Assembly: GCF_030272615.1 (NCBI RefSeq)
Contig: NC_081411.1
Location: 186,396,949 to 186,460,948, forward strand
Reading direction: 5' to 3'
Length of the DNA stretch: 64,000 bases
Source: Cryptomeria japonica
Lineage: Eukaryota > Streptophyta > Pinopsida > Cupressales > Cupressaceae
The translations under genes and the position numbers were made by a program. The notes beneath the pieces were generated by a model. That model saw nothing but the letters and a program-made list of their open reading frames with translations, was not told the origin of the DNA and made no database searches. Shown here one piece after another: positions 11,901 through 23,192 of the stretch. Position 1 is the stretch's first letter; the number at the start of each line of letters is the position of its first letter.

Positions 11901-12119
11901 GGAAGATTTGATTGGTGTGGTGAATACTTTTATTAATAAATTTGCAAGTAAATATTTTGATTTGATAAAGAGGTTGTGAGATCTGATAAGAGAGTTGGTT
12001 TATGTGTTGAATGATTTCAAATCTAATATAAGTTTGATTTATAGTTAAAAGCTCTGATCCTTGCTAATACTGATTCACCCCCCCGTCTCAGTATTAGGTG
12101 GATCCTCATAGAATTAACA
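8959..12119 (+). repeat. 3' LTR of copia-1 (with a solo LTR inserted)
   Basis: Starts TGTTGGCATTTGGCATAACTG right after the PPT and ends GAATTAACA. Apart from the 9051-10492 insertion it is collinear with the 5' LTR (1103-2797), including the CCTAATAGG-type blocks (11375-11610) and the 'CCCATTTGGGTTTCCATG' stretch. Without the insert it is about 1,719 bp, close to the 1,695 bp of the 5' copy. Confidence 0.9.
9051..10487 (+). mobile_element. Solo LTR (gypsy-like) inside copia-1 3' LTR
   Basis: A 1,437-bp TG...CA segment (TGTAGTCACAT...GTGCATCA) flanked by perfect CTAAG duplications at 9046-9050 and 10488-10492. Removing it restores the copia LTR. It has an AT-rich start made of 'ttaattaaataa' blocks, a CT-rich middle, a TATA-like TATAAATA at 10034-10041 and no internal region. 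Its arrangement resembles the minus-strand LTR at 50829-51926, where AT-rich blocks are also followed by 'CCTATAAATA'. I infer a gypsy-type LTR. The ORF at 10159-10491 is not supported as a gene. Confidence 0.88.
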
Positions 12120-13084
12120 CTCACTACATCAAATGTGGGAACATTATACTCTGATTGATTCATAGAAGCTATTTGTTGTTGTAAGGAAGATATTATTTGG
12201 GCAAGGCTATTGATTTGAGCTTTAGTAGAAGGATTGAAATTAGAAATGTTTGAGTGAGAGGGTGGAGTAATATTGTTGAATGAAGGAAGAGATTGAGAAT
12301 AAGGAGGTAGAACACTATGATAAGTGGGTAATGGAGAAGATTGGGTATCACATGGAAGACTCATGGGAGGAATGAAGGAATTATGATGAAAGGAGTGTCT
12401 CCCTTGACTAACATTTATAGATGGTGAATATGATTGGATAACATGGGGAACACTCATGATAGGAGGAATGAAAGAAGATGTATTTCTTCCATGACTAACA
12501 TTTATAGGTATGACATTTTGTGTAGAAGTAGCCATGATGTTTGACATGAATGTAGGAACACTATTCATGGAAGTTGTCAAAAGAATAGAATAATTAACTT
12601 GACTAGGAGACTGTGTATAACCTATGTTTTTAGCACAACTCTTCATAGGCATGATATTAGAATCAATAATATGAGAAATACCACAAAAGATATCAACACC
12701 ATGTTTATCACTTTGAATCATTCTTTTTAATTCTTCAATCAATGGGAGAGCTTCACTTTTCGACTATTCTCGACTCATCCATTATTGAAGATTGTCAAAT
12801 TGATTGTCCATCTTCGCCAATTGGTCAATGGATACTCTAGTTAGTGATTCTTCCTCATTGTGAGAATTATCAAGAGGATAAATGAGAATATCTAAAGGAT
12901 GGGAAGCAACAACAATCTCCTCACTAAAAAAACTAGTCAAATTAGGCTCCATTTCATCGATAATTAAACCTTGGACAACCTTAATTCTACAACTCCTTCT
13001 AATGGGGATACTATAGGTAGGACTAATAGTAGTAAAAATCATGCACAGGGGAAAAAACATTGGAAAGAATAATGCAATCTTCAA
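12120..13084 (-). pseudogene. Gypsy G3 gag, N-terminal part
   Basis: Minus-strand continuation of the gag at 665-1102, separated from it by copia-1. It reads from a methionine at 13084, has a stop between 12742 and 12782, then a serine/proline/asparagine-rich middle with two similar 'INVSHGRNTSSFIPPIMSVP'-type repeats. It ends at 12120 in 'YNVPTFDVV'. A homologous 'FNVPTFDEV' piece is found at 50744-50828 in G1. This is a linker-rich N-terminal gag region, not a separate gene. Confidence 0.75.
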
Positions 13085-14163
13085 GGAATTTGAAATTTAA
13101 AATTAGGGCTTTTCTTAAATAACCTTTTAATTTTGAAAGTTCGAAAGGAGGTAGAATCAAAATTAAAATTAGGGTTGTCCAAACTTAACCTTTTAATTAA
13201 AATTTTGAGATTTTGGAATGTTGAAATATTGAAGAAATCAATTTAATTTTAAAAATTAGGGTATGTGTAGTGAACCACTTAATTTTAAAATTCAAATTGA
13301 TAATGGAAATGTTGAAATTTAGATTTGTTTTCGACCTTAGGGTGACCTTAAATCAATAAAATTTTCACAAATCTCTGGAATTATGCAATAAAATATAGTC
13401 AAAATAAGCTCCCAAAATTTGAGCAAAAAAAGTAGAGACCAAGTAGGTAGCAGCTTGGTACAAACACACAGTCCGACCAACTTTTTTCCAAATTTTCAGG
13501 GAAGCAAGATATTGTGATTTTAATACGAATTCCAAAAGGATATGGAAATTGGAGATGTTGAGATATGAAAAATTAAGCCTTGAAGGTTGAAATAGGACAC
13601 ACTTAGAATGTTTGATAAAAGGATTAATTGTAAGAACAACAAAAAGGGCACACTTAAGGGCCAACTTTTATGATATTTAAGGACAATGAGAAGCTTTAGA
13701 TTTAATTGAGCCAATTAAATTAGGGTTTGTTGCATAAACCGCTTAATTTTAAAAATTTAAATTTGAAAAATTGAATGTTGTAAGGAGGGAAAATGAATTT
13801 TGAAATTGAATCAAAGACCCAAATCTGAAAATTAATTCAAGATCTACACAATCCACAAGGTGAATTTTAAAATTAAAAATTATGGTTTAATGATTTAACC
13901 ACTTAATTTTAATATTTTTTTTAAAATTGAAAGTGTAAATGAAAACTTGAATTGTAAAATTGAATAGTTCTCAGATCTAAAACAATCAATCTAATTTAGA
14001 TAAATAACAAGCTCAATTTTGAATCTAAAAATTAGGGTTTTTGTGCATTCAATCTCTAAATTTTAAAAAATTGCAAGGAAATTAAACTTGTAAATTAAAA
14101 TTTGAATTTTAAATGTATACACTCAGATCTAAAAATGAAAAATCAGATTTAAGGGTGTAAGAC
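13085..14163 (-). repeat. Gypsy G3 5' leader with degenerate direct repeats
   Basis: Non-coding region between PBS and gag. It holds about six degenerate copies of a block built from 'aaaattagggttt', then 'ccacttaattttaaaa' and an A/T-rich tail, near 13100, 13165, 13255, 13720, 13880 and 14030. Between the third and fourth lies 13330-13720, which resembles sequence near the right ends of the G2 LTRs (about 35510-35900 and 50260-50650). No gene seen. Confidence 0.6.
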
Positions 14164-14179
14164 ATTGGGTTCACCAAAA
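14164..14179 (-). other. Primer binding site of gypsy G3
   Basis: Minus-strand TTTTGGTGAACCCAATG immediately follows the LTR end (CA). The same TGGTGAACCC core sits next to the LTRs of G2 (49115-49130) and G4 (27659-27673), so it is the shared PBS of this gypsy group. The primer tRNA is not assigned. Confidence 0.7.
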
Positions 14180-15377
14180 TGTAAGGTGGAAAATTGGGAA
14201 CCTTAGCTAAATTCACCACTTGAGAGAAAAGGTGGGAACTTAACTAAGGTTCAATTTTCATTCGGGGAGACTTTACATTCAAAAGAGGGGGATGAATCTA
14301 CTAGATCCAATCCCAAAGGATGCAAGGATTGAATAGTAAGTAGATTGGAATGGAATTAACCCTCTTATGTAAGTTGATTGATTGAATTAAGACAAAGTGC
14401 TGAAAATGAAGACTAAGTATGTGAAAATAGTGAGCTATAGGTTTGGTATTTAGCCACGCACCTGAATCTCAAAAGTTTGAGATGATTCAGAGTTGCTTTG
14501 TGAAATTAGGAAAATGTTATAGGGACTGTGTGTTTGGATAGGGGCGCCCTCCTATTAGTCCTCCAAACTTTCCACGCATCGAAAAGGGTTTTTCCATCTC
14601 TACGAATAAAGCTTACTTCCAAAAGTACAGTTGCACACCTATTTCGTGCACACAAAAAGAAAGGGAAATGTGTTGGGAATAGGGGTTGTCTTCAAATCTT
14701 AACCTCAATTTTGGGATTAACCAAGTGGTTGAAATAATTTAAATAAAATGACTGAAAGTAGAGATCCTTCTTTTTGAGGGGATGTTGAATTGCATGAAAT
14801 TGAAATGCTTATACCTCCTTGTGAAGTTTTTCTTGCCTCCACATGAAATTAGGGTTTCATGAAGTAGAATGTTGATCTCCTCTTCAATTCTTGAAATCTT
14901 GTCTCTATTGTTGCTCCAAAGCTTGAGAGAATGCTGAAAATGCTCAATGCTCTTGAATTCCTGGATGCTTGATTGAATTTTCATGATCATGTGTGTTCTT
15001 TCAAATGAGAGGGGAAATCCCTTTTATATACTTGCCAGTGGAATTAATTGACTGATTTTCCAACTTAGGCTGACATAGGGGAGATTTTCCCACTCGAATT
15101 TGAGATAGACCAAAGGGAGGGAGCCCAAAATAGGTCTCAAATAGGGGATCCCAGGGAACCACACAATGGTCTTGGTGAGGACCAGGGCACCATGCCTTGG
15201 TCCTGCCCTATTTTGGGGTAGGATCAAGTTGGCTTTGAGGTGGAGGGTTGAGAAAAATGTAAGTTTTGACTTGTATGAGCATATTCAAGTCTTTGATCAG
15301 GCCAAGGGGTGCAAACACTAAGGCAAAGATCCAAATGTAGTCAAAAATTGAAAGGGGTGCAATTTTAGGACGTTATA
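14180..15377 (-). repeat. 5' LTR of gypsy G3
   Basis: About 1,198 bp. On the plus strand it begins TGTAAGGTGG next to the PBS and ends near AGGACGTTATA, where related LTRs end GGATGCTACA (30922) and GACGCTACA (36002); the terminal bases have mutated. It shares its right two-thirds with 1-605. The right edge touches the palindromic tandem array, so either the array was the insertion target or the two have since been joined. Confidence 0.75.
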
Positions 15378-17506
15378 GTCCTAAGAGGTCATATGATGTC
15401 ATTAGGGGTCATATGTGGGCCTAAGGTGCCACACATGTGTTAGAACACCATATGACCCATTAGGACATCATATGGTGTCTTTAGGTGTTATATGGGGTCC
15501 TAAGGGGCCACACATGTTAGAATACCATATGACCACTTGGGACACCATATGACCCATTAGGACATCATATGGTCTTAAGGGTTCATATAGTGTCCTAAGG
15601 GGTCATATGATGTCACTAGAGATCATATGGGGTCATAAGGGGCCACACATGTGTTAGAACACCATATGACCCATTAGGACATCATATGGTCCTAAGGGAT
15701 CATATGGTGTCCTAAGGGGTCATATCATGTTTTTAGAGGTCATATGGGGTCCTACGGGACCACACATGTGTTAGAACACCATATGACCTCTTAGGACACC
15801 ATATGACCCATTAGGACATCATATGGTCCTAAGGTGTCAAATGGTGTTCTAACACATGTGTGAACCCTTAGGACCCCATATGACCCCTAACGACACCACA
15901 TGAACCCTTAGTTCACCATATGACCTTTTCAGACATCATTTGGTCCTAAGGGGTCATATGTTGTCCTAAGGGGTCATATCATGTACTAGGATATTAAAAT
16001 GGGTCATATGGTGTCTTAGGGGGTCATATGGTATCCTAAGGGGTCATATGGTGTCTCGAGGGATCATATGGAGTCCTAAGGGATCATATGGTGTCTAGAG
16101 GGTCATATAGTATCGTAAGGGGTCATTTGGTGTCGTTAGAGGTCATATGGTGTCCTAAACGGTCATATGGTGTCATTAGGGGTCATTTGGGGTCCTAAAG
16201 GTCCACACAATTGTTAGAACACCATATGACACCTTAGGACCTTATGATGTCCAATTGGGTCATATGGTGTCCTAAGGGGGTGTTATAACACATGTGTGGC
16301 CCCTTAGGACCCCAAATGACCGCTAACGATACTATATGACCCCTTAGAAAACCATATGACCTCTAACAACACCACATGACCCCTTAGGACACTAGATGAC
16401 ATTCAGGACACCATATGACCCCTTAGGACCACATATGACCCCCTATGAAACCCTATCACCCCTTAGGATACCATATGATACATTTTAACATCCTAGTACA
16501 TGACATGACCCTTTAGGATTCCGTATGACCCCTCAGGACCACATGATGTCCTAAGGGGTCACATGGTATCCAAAGGGGTCATATGGTGTTCTAACACATG
16601 TGTGGCCCCTTAGGACCCCATGTGACCCCTAATGACACCATATGAACCCTTAGGACCCCATATATCCCCTAATGACACCATATGACCCCTTTTAACATCC
16701 TAGTACAAAAAAATGACCCCTTAGGACAACATATGACCCCTTAGGACCATATGATGTCCTAATGAGTCATATGGTGTCCTAAGGGGTCATATGGTGTTCT
16801 AACACATGTGTGGCCCCTTAGGACCCCAAATGAGCTCTAACAACACCATATGACCCCTTAGGACACCATATGGCCTTTAACTACATCATATGTTCCCTTA
16901 AGACACTATATGACCCCTAGGACACCATATGACCCCTTAGGACACTATATGTCTCCTTAGAAGACCATATGACCTATTAGGACACCATATGAGCCATTTT
17001 AACATCGTACTACATGACATGACCCCTCAGGACACCATGTGAGCCCTTAGGACCACATGATGTCGGAAGAGGTCATATAGTTTTCTAACACATGTCAGCC
17101 CCCTTAAGACCCATATGAACCTTAATGACACCATATGAGCCCTTAGGACCAAATGATGTCCTAATGAGTTATATGGTGTCCTAAGGGTTCATATGGTGTT
17201 CTAATAGATCTATGACACCTTAGGATCCCATATGACCCCTTAGGACACCATATGACCCCTTAAGACCATATGATGTCCTAATGGATCATAAGATGTTCTA
17301 AGGGGTCATATGGTTTGCTAACACATGTGTGGCCCCTTAAGACCCCTAACGATACTATATGACCCCTTAGGGCACTATATGACTCTCAAGATACGATATG
17401 ACCCCTTAGGATCCCATATGATCCCTCAGGACACCATATGACTCCTTAGGACGACATGATGTCCTAAGGGACCATATGGTATTTTAACACATGTGTGGCC
17501 CCTTAG
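15378..17506. repeat. Palindrome-rich tandem array, left part
   Basis: Roughly a hundred degenerate units of about 20 bp, consensus GGTCATATGGTGTCCTAAGG, with units present in both orientations (the reverse form reads CCTTAGGACACCATATGACC). Each unit has CATATG, itself a palindrome, and CCTAAGG, nearly one. A less frequent unit, CCACACATGTGTTAGAACAC, has a palindromic ACACATGTGT centre and usually marks a switch of orientation. Units read mostly forward at 15378-15830 and mostly reverse at 16200-17500. No coding potential. The array continues at 24280 beyond copia-2. Confidence 0.9.
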
Positions 17507-18600
17507 TGTTAGGACATGGAGGCAACTGAGGGGGGGGGGTGAATCAGTTGTCTAATAATTTCAACCCAAATATAACTTAACCAAACTTGATACTTAAAAT
17601 CGGCAAACCAAACTTAATGTCGGTAAATAGATTAACAGTTAATAATAGTATCGGTGAAACTTAATGCATGAAACAAAAAGAGAAACAATAACCACAACAC
17701 ATAACACAGAGATTTTTACGTGGAAACCCTGCAAGGAGAAAAACCATGGTGGGAAACCTTACCCATAATCAAATGATACTAACTACAGATAGTATGTGTG
17801 TAAAAATGGGGTCTGCACATGCAGAAAGACTAGCTGCCTAGAGCTCACTGCTCAATCACAAGAATGGGAGTCTCCCTGACTACAATTGGATGATTAAATC
17901 TAATGATAATGTACTGCACAAAGTAGCATCTACGATGTTGGATTCAATATCGGTTAAGCTTTGATTGTCTCCTTCAAACCTTCCTTGAATCTTCAAATGA
18001 TATATGTATGAGTAGCTTTGCCTATATTCATATATACTGAATATCACAACCTTACAATACCTTATTACATACAATCACCACACAAATCTCACAATTGAGA
18101 TCTTACATAAATACCAAAACCTAAGACCAAATGTGTAGGTTGGCTTACTAAGAATAATACAATAAAATCAATTACAAGTAAGTCAAGATGTGATGCATCA
18201 TGTCGGATCAACAACAATATTAATTGATTAAACAATCTCCATGACATGTCATGTTGATCTGGAATAGATAACGCGTGCCGGTCCATAACCTAGACCAATT
18301 TGCCGGTAACAACAAATATGTCAACCCGATTAGACCAATAACCAAATCTCCAAAACCAAGTGTCCAAACCATGTCTTTGACATAGCCAAGTGATCTCCAA
18401 ATGATAACAAGTCATCCTTAATGCTGGTGAACAATATAACCTACTAGTGAACCAAATACCAGTGACTATGCATAAGTCACTGAACTTTCTGGTAAACATA
18501 ATTTGCCAGTTCAACATAACCAAAGATCTCCAGAAGGATAAGTGTTGATAAGTGTTGACATCAATGACAAAACCAATGCAACATATCCATAATACCAACA
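17507..18600 (-). repeat. 3' LTR of copia-2
   Basis: Starts TGTTAGGACATGG and ends AATACCAACA on the plus strand, collinear with 23193-24274. It contains the conserved copia block read on the plus strand as 'ttacgtggaaaccctgcaag' and 'aaaaaccatggtggg'. The minus-strand ORFs at 17880-18730 lie within the LTR and are not genes. Confidence 0.93.
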
Positions 18601-18613
18601 ATCTCCCCCTTTG
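18601..18613 (-). other. Polypurine tract of copia-2
   Basis: Plus-strand ATCTCCCCCTTTG, i.e. CAAAGGGGGAGAT on the coding strand, directly beside the 3' LTR. It is the same PPT core as in copia-1 and copia-3. Confidence 0.85.
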
Positions 18614-18960
18614 GCATTGATGGCAACACAAGATGGAAAAACCATCTAAGTGCCAAAGTAGAAATGCCAATAAACTAAAAACCAACAATCTCCAGAATAG
18701 ATCAATACCAGAAATCAAAATAAAAATCATCTCTGCATTTGTATAATCACTCCCCCAATGAATAATCTCTCCTCAAAGGATAATGTGTTTTTCCATAGAT
18801 ACCTCTCCCCATTTGACATTAAATGCCAAAGCAATACAAATACCAGATACAACCAGTTCATAATTACAAATACCAACTTATCCAGCTACTCCCCCTAAGA
18901 AGTAACTCTCCTCCATCAAAGTCGGAAAAAGGTTTCTCTGTAAATTCTATCAGTTTGATG
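18614..18960 (-). other. Copia-2 3' untranslated region
   Basis: About 350 bp between the PPT and the end of the polyprotein, with scattered C-rich tracts (purine tracts on the coding strand, e.g. near 18750 and 18890). No coding potential. Confidence 0.7.
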
Positions 18961-19672
18961 CTAAGCATCAACTATCTAACTCTCTACCGGTGAGGGTATA
19001 ACCCCAAGCTATTCTCTAAGATATTCAAAAGTTTCCTTAGGAAAAGGCTTAGTAAAGATGTCCGCAATCTGCTCTTTAGTATTCACATAAACCAATTTTA
19101 GTTCTTTTGCTTCAACATTCTCTTTCAAAAAATTGTATTTGATAGAAACATGTTTAGTTTTAGAGTGAAATACCAGATTCTTAATTAGATATATTAATTG
19201 CTGCCATATTGTTACAATAGATGATTATAGGTTCTTTGCATTTTACCTTTATGTCGCTCAACATTTTCTTAATCCATAATACCTAAGTGCAATTAGTTGT
19301 TGTTGCAACATATTCTGATTCTACTGTTGATAATGATGTACAACTCTATTTCTTGCTCAACCATGAAATCAATCTGCTACCAAGAAATAATGCCGTGCCG
19401 GTGGTGCTCTTTTTGTCATCTACATCTCCTGCCCAATTAGCATCGGTGTATGTACATAACTCAAAATTTTCATCTTTAGGATACCATAAACCAAGATTTG
19501 TTGTGCCTTTTAAATACTGGAAAATCCTTTTCACTGCTGATTCATGATTTTCTCTAGGATTACTCTGAAATCTTGAAACAATACACACTGCATTCATTAT
19601 ATCAGGTCTTGTTTGTGTCAAATACAGTAAACCTCCAATCATAGATTTGTATCTTGTTGGATTAACAGGAGC
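18961..19672 (-). pseudogene. Copia-2 RNase H
   Basis: An open stretch at 19346-19642 contains the end of RT and start of RNase H: 'MIGGLLYLTQTRPDI', 'SAVKRIFQYLKGTTNLGLWY' and 'YTDANWAGDVDDKKSTTG'. Below 19346 the reading frame shifts repeatedly; pieces near 19250-19300 and 18980-19080 still align in order with the RNase H end and polyprotein tail of copia-1. A stop between 19642 and 19673 separates it from RT. Confidence 0.82.
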
Positions 19673-20230
19673 TCAATCATTCTTCAATGATAGTTTATCA
19701 GTTGTAGTCATAGGAGTACTTACCAGTTTAGAGTTTTCCATACCAAATTTCTTCAGTAATTCCTTCAAGTACTTTGATTGACATAAGAATATACCTTTAC
19801 TAGTCTGTGAAATTTGCAATCCTAAAAAGAATTTTATCTCCCCAATCATAGACATTTCAAATTCTTCCTGCATCTTATTAGAAAAGCCTTTACACAATCC
19901 ATCTTCTCCTCCAAAAATGATGTCATCAACTAAAACTTCAATAACCAAAATATCTTCATTAGTCACTTTGAAATATAAGTTGTTGTTAACATTACCTTTA
20001 GAGTAACCAAGTTTCATAAGATATTTATCCAATCTAGCATACCAAGCTCTAGGAGCTTTCTTCAATCCATATAAAGCTTTCCTTAACCTGCAAACCATAT
20101 CTTTGTTATTTGTCAATGAAAATCCATCAAGTTGTTCAATGTAAACTTCCTCTTCAAGATCACCATTCAGAAAATGCACATTTAACATCCATTTGATAAA
20201 CTTTATAGTTCTTGTGTGCTGCAAATGCAA
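19673..20230 (-). pseudogene. Copia-2 reverse transcriptase, C-terminal two thirds
   Basis: Open frame with '[18 protein letters not shown]', 'RLRKALYGLKKAPRAWY', 'EVLVDDIIFGGED' (YVDD-box equivalent with L in place of Y), 'MIGEIKFFLGLQI' and 'STPMTTTDKLS'. A frameshift near 20165 separates it from the upstream frame, which carries the start of RT including the first catalytic aspartate ('YQMDVK'). RT copies the element RNA into DNA in live elements. Confidence 0.9.
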
Positions 20231-21209
20231 GAAATAATCCGACTATCTCAATTCTAGCTACCGGTGCAAAAGTTTCATTGTAATCAATTCCCTCTTTCTG
20301 TGAATATCCCTTACACACTAATCTTGCTTTGTTTCTGATTACCTTACCATCTTCATTAAGTTTATTTTTGAATACCCATTTAGTTCCAATTACATTTTTA
20401 TTTATAGGCCGGGGAACCAATGTCCATGTATTGTTCTTTTCAATTTGTTCCAATTCTACTTCCATAGCTTTAATCCAATGTTTATCTTCACATTCTTCAA
20501 TGACAGATGCTGGTTCAATTTTAGAAATTAAACATACCTCTTCATTTGCCAGTCTTCCTCTAGTCATAACTCTTTGATACTTATTCCCAATTATCTGAGT
20601 TTCAGAGTGATTCAATCTTACATACCTGGGTGTATTTACTTGTTGTTGTTCATCAGTCACTGTGGAATTCTCTGATGATGCCGGTGTGACTGGATCAACA
20701 TTCTGTACCAGTTCATTTTGTATAGGTTCATTTGTGATTATCTCAACTACTGGTTCAGAATCCATAGACCTTGAATTTCTTCTAAAGTGTTGATCAATCT
20801 TCACATTTTCACTCTCAATGATTTTTTGCAATCTCTTATTAAAACATCTATATGCTTTGCTTTTAGATGAATACCTAATAAATATTCCTTCATTACTTCT
20901 AGGATCAAATTTGCCAATATACTCATCTCTCCTAATGTAACATTTGCTTCCAAATATTCTGAAGTACTTAAGAGTAGAAATATTACCAAACCATAGTTCA
21001 TAGGGTGTCTTACCAGTTTCACCTTTGATGTGAACTCTATTGAAAGTGTAAACCACTGTATTCACTACTTCTCTCCAATATACATGAGGTAGATTTGCTT
21101 CTGATATCATTCTTCTAGCTGCATCGAGAATAGTTCTATTCTTCCTTTCCACAACTCCATTTTGTCGAGGTGTCTGAGGTGTTGATAGTTGTCTTTTGAT
21201 TCCATTCAC
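20160..21209 (-). pseudogene. Copia-2 integrase C-terminus, linker and RT N-terminus
   Basis: The longest open frame of any retroelement here (349 codons). It opens in the integrase core with '[19 protein letters not shown]', which has the catalytic glutamate, and continues through '[15 protein letters not shown]' and '[11 protein letters not shown]'. A serine/threonine-rich linker follows, then RT motifs '[18 protein letters not shown]', '[16 protein letters not shown]', '[10 protein letters not shown]' and 'YQMDVKCAF'. It ends after a frameshift. The start methionine is just the first in the open stretch, not a true start. Confidence 0.9.
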
Positions 21210-21646
21210 TTCACAAAATTATTGAACTCCTTAGATGTGAATTCACCTCCTTGATCTGATCTTAAACATTTGATTTTCTTACCAGTTTAATTCTCTATAA
21301 GTTCCTTGAATAATTTGAATTTTCCAAAAGCTTATGATTTCTCCCTGAGAAAAGTAACCCAACACATTCTAGAATAATCATCAATGATTAGCATAAAGTA
21401 TCTATCTCCCTATAGACTTCTTGTTCTTGCCGGACCACATAAGTCAATATGAATTAAATCAAGAACATCATTGGTTTTCTCAGAAATACTCTTAAAAGTT
21501 GTTCTAACTTGCTTTCCCATTTGACATTCCTTACATACCAGATTATGAGGTTTTACAATCTTAGGTAAATCCCTTACTGCCTTAGATGAACTAATCTCTA
21601 CAATGCAATCAAAATTTACATGACAAAGTCTTTTATGCATAACCAA
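21210..21646 (-). pseudogene. Copia-2 integrase, zinc-binding part and core
   Basis: Pieces at 21410-21646: 'MHKRLCHVNFDCIVEISS', an H-x3-H-like element, then 'CKECQMGKQVRTTFKS' with the C-x2-C pair, and 'VLDLIHIDLCGPARTRSL' leading into the core. Between 21210 and 21410 the core is readable in other frames ('LRSDQGGEFTSKEF' near 21240). At least two frameshifts break it. Confidence 0.85.
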
Positions 21647-22060
21647 CTTTCATCAATGTGTGCAATCAAGCATGTCTTTTCAATATTATTCAAATGAAAG
21701 ATATTACCTCTAGTTTGATTACTGGTTGCAATTTCCAAACCAGTTCTATTCATGATTTTGCATTTACCATTCTTGAATTGTAACTGAAATCGTTTTTCAA
21801 CTAATTGTCCAACACTCAAAAGATTATGCTTCAAACCGTCAACATAATAAACATTGTTAGTGTTGTGTTTACCATCAAAAGATATAGTGCCTTTTCCTCT
21901 GATCAAACAAGCTTTGTCATCTCCAAATCTTACTAGACCTCCATTGTATTCCTAAAAAGATAAGAATTTACTTTTATCACCAGTCATGTGATGTGAACAT
22001 CCGGAATCTATAATCCATTCATCCTTTTCTTCAATTTTAGCTGCTAGGGCCTGCTCTACT
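21616..22060 (-). pseudogene. Copia-2 protease and pre-integrase region
   Basis: 'WIIDSGCSHHMTGDKSKF' is readable at about 21975-22025 and keeps the D-S-G catalytic triplet. It is followed by a stop near 21953. Then 21616-21906 is open: 'IRGKGTISFDGKHNTNNVYY', 'GLKHNLLSVGQLVEKRFQL' and 'TRGNIFHLNNIEKTCL', a typical copia pre-integrase region. Confidence 0.88.
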
Positions 22061-23042
22061 GGTGGAACAATAGGTTCTAGTTGATCTTTTTCTATTGCAA
22101 CAAAAGCCCATCCATTGTCTCCTAGTTCTTCATCAAAATCATCACTAACTCCTTCATCAACATAGTAACATGATTTGTCTCTATTCTTCTTAAATCTGTA
22201 TCTCTGATATTCAGGGTTAGGCTTATATGTTCTTTTAGCTTATTCTCTTAATCTTGCATGTCTATCTAGACATCTAGATGCCATATGACCAATTTTATTA
22301 CAGTTAAACTTTTAAAAGGTGCTTTACCTTCATACTTACTTCCAATAGGACCTTTAGGCATTTTCCTTGCAAATAGTGCTTCAAGCTTCTCAAGTTCTTC
22401 ATTTTCCTTCCTGATGTCTTCAAGTTATCTTGCATAAATTGCTTTCCAATCAAATTTATTAGCTGATGATGAAGATGTTGTAGATGATGATTCTTTGAAA
22501 GCTAAATCTGTCTTAATTGTAGCAATAGGACCAAATTCCTCAAGCTAAAATGCTGAAAGTTTTCCAACCAAGGTATCTCTAGATACTGATGTATTAGGCA
22601 TAGTTCTTAACTCATTAATATCAATTAATTTCATTTTGTATGTTGGTGGAAATGCTCTTAAAACTTTATAAACAATTTCATCTTCACGTAAGGAACCTCC
22701 ACAACATTATATTCCCAAAAAAATTTCATTTACCCTTTCCATAAAAGCAAAAATTCTTTCATCTTCTTCCATTTTCAAATTTTCATACCTGACCTGGAAG
22801 CATTCCATTTTTGCAATTTTGACAATGGAATCACCTTCATTCAATGTCTCCAATTTATCCCAAATAGCTTTAGCAGTAGATCGTCCTGATAATCCCATGA
22901 TTTGCTGATCTGACAAGGCGCTCAAAAGTGCTTCTCTTGCTTTGCAGTCATTCTCTTGATCCTTAGCCAATGTAGGTGGATTAGGTTGACCTTGTATGGG
23001 ACCAACATAACCATTATGTGTAACATCCCATGTCTTTTCCAA
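22061..23042 (-). pseudogene. Copia-2 gag with zinc knuckle
   Basis: Starts in an open frame at 23042 with 'MEKTWDVTHNGYVGP', 'LSALSDQQIMGLSGRSTAKA' and 'KMECFQVRYENLKMEEDERI', a UBN2-type gag. A frameshift follows near 22707. The knuckle region near 22290-22320 reads 'FNCNKIGHMASRC' but the first cysteine is lost to a frameshift. The tail near 22060-22250 is acidic and leads to protease. The true start may lie a little upstream of 23042. Confidence 0.83.
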
Positions 23043-23180
23043 TGCAATTCAGATGTGTCTCCATTATGATCTTCCATATACCATAGTTAGTTCCATCAAG
23101 TTTTAGATTGTCCTTCCTAAAATAGTTAGTTGTCATAGAATCTCCTCAAGTTGTTAAACTTCTACAAAGGAGGACTTAGC

Positions 23181-23192
23181 TTTGATACCAAT
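23181..23192 (-). other. Primer binding site of copia-2
   Basis: Plus-strand TTTGATACCAAT, i.e. ATTGGTATCAAA on the coding strand, immediately beside the 5' LTR. It is the initiator-Met-type copia PBS with a changed 3' part. Confidence 0.85.

Larger units (their letters stand above)
1103..12119 (+). mobile_element. Ty1/copia LTR retrotransposon copia-1 (complete but decayed)
   Basis: An LTR element bounded by TGTTGGCATTTG at the left and ...GAATTAACA at the right, with flanks CTCAT (1098-1102) and CTCAC (12120-12124), a 4/5 target duplication. Order of parts: 5' LTR, initiator-Met-type PBS, gag, zinc knuckle/protease, integrase, reverse transcriptase, RNase H, PPT and 3' LTR. Integrase before RT is the copia order. 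It contains two later solo LTR insertions (4854-6420 and 9051-10487). Without these it is about 8.0 kb. Several stops and frameshifts make it inactive. It sits in the gag of gypsy element G3. Confidence 0.92.

Noticed and set aside
15378-17506. CRISPR-like look of short regular repeats
   Set aside because: Units are contiguous, degenerate and present in both orientations, without unique spacers or cas genes, in a plant-type sequence.
18290-18730. 146-codon minus-strand ORF
   Set aside because: Spans the copia-2 3' LTR, PPT and beyond; its counterpart in the other LTR (23974-24207) is broken differently.
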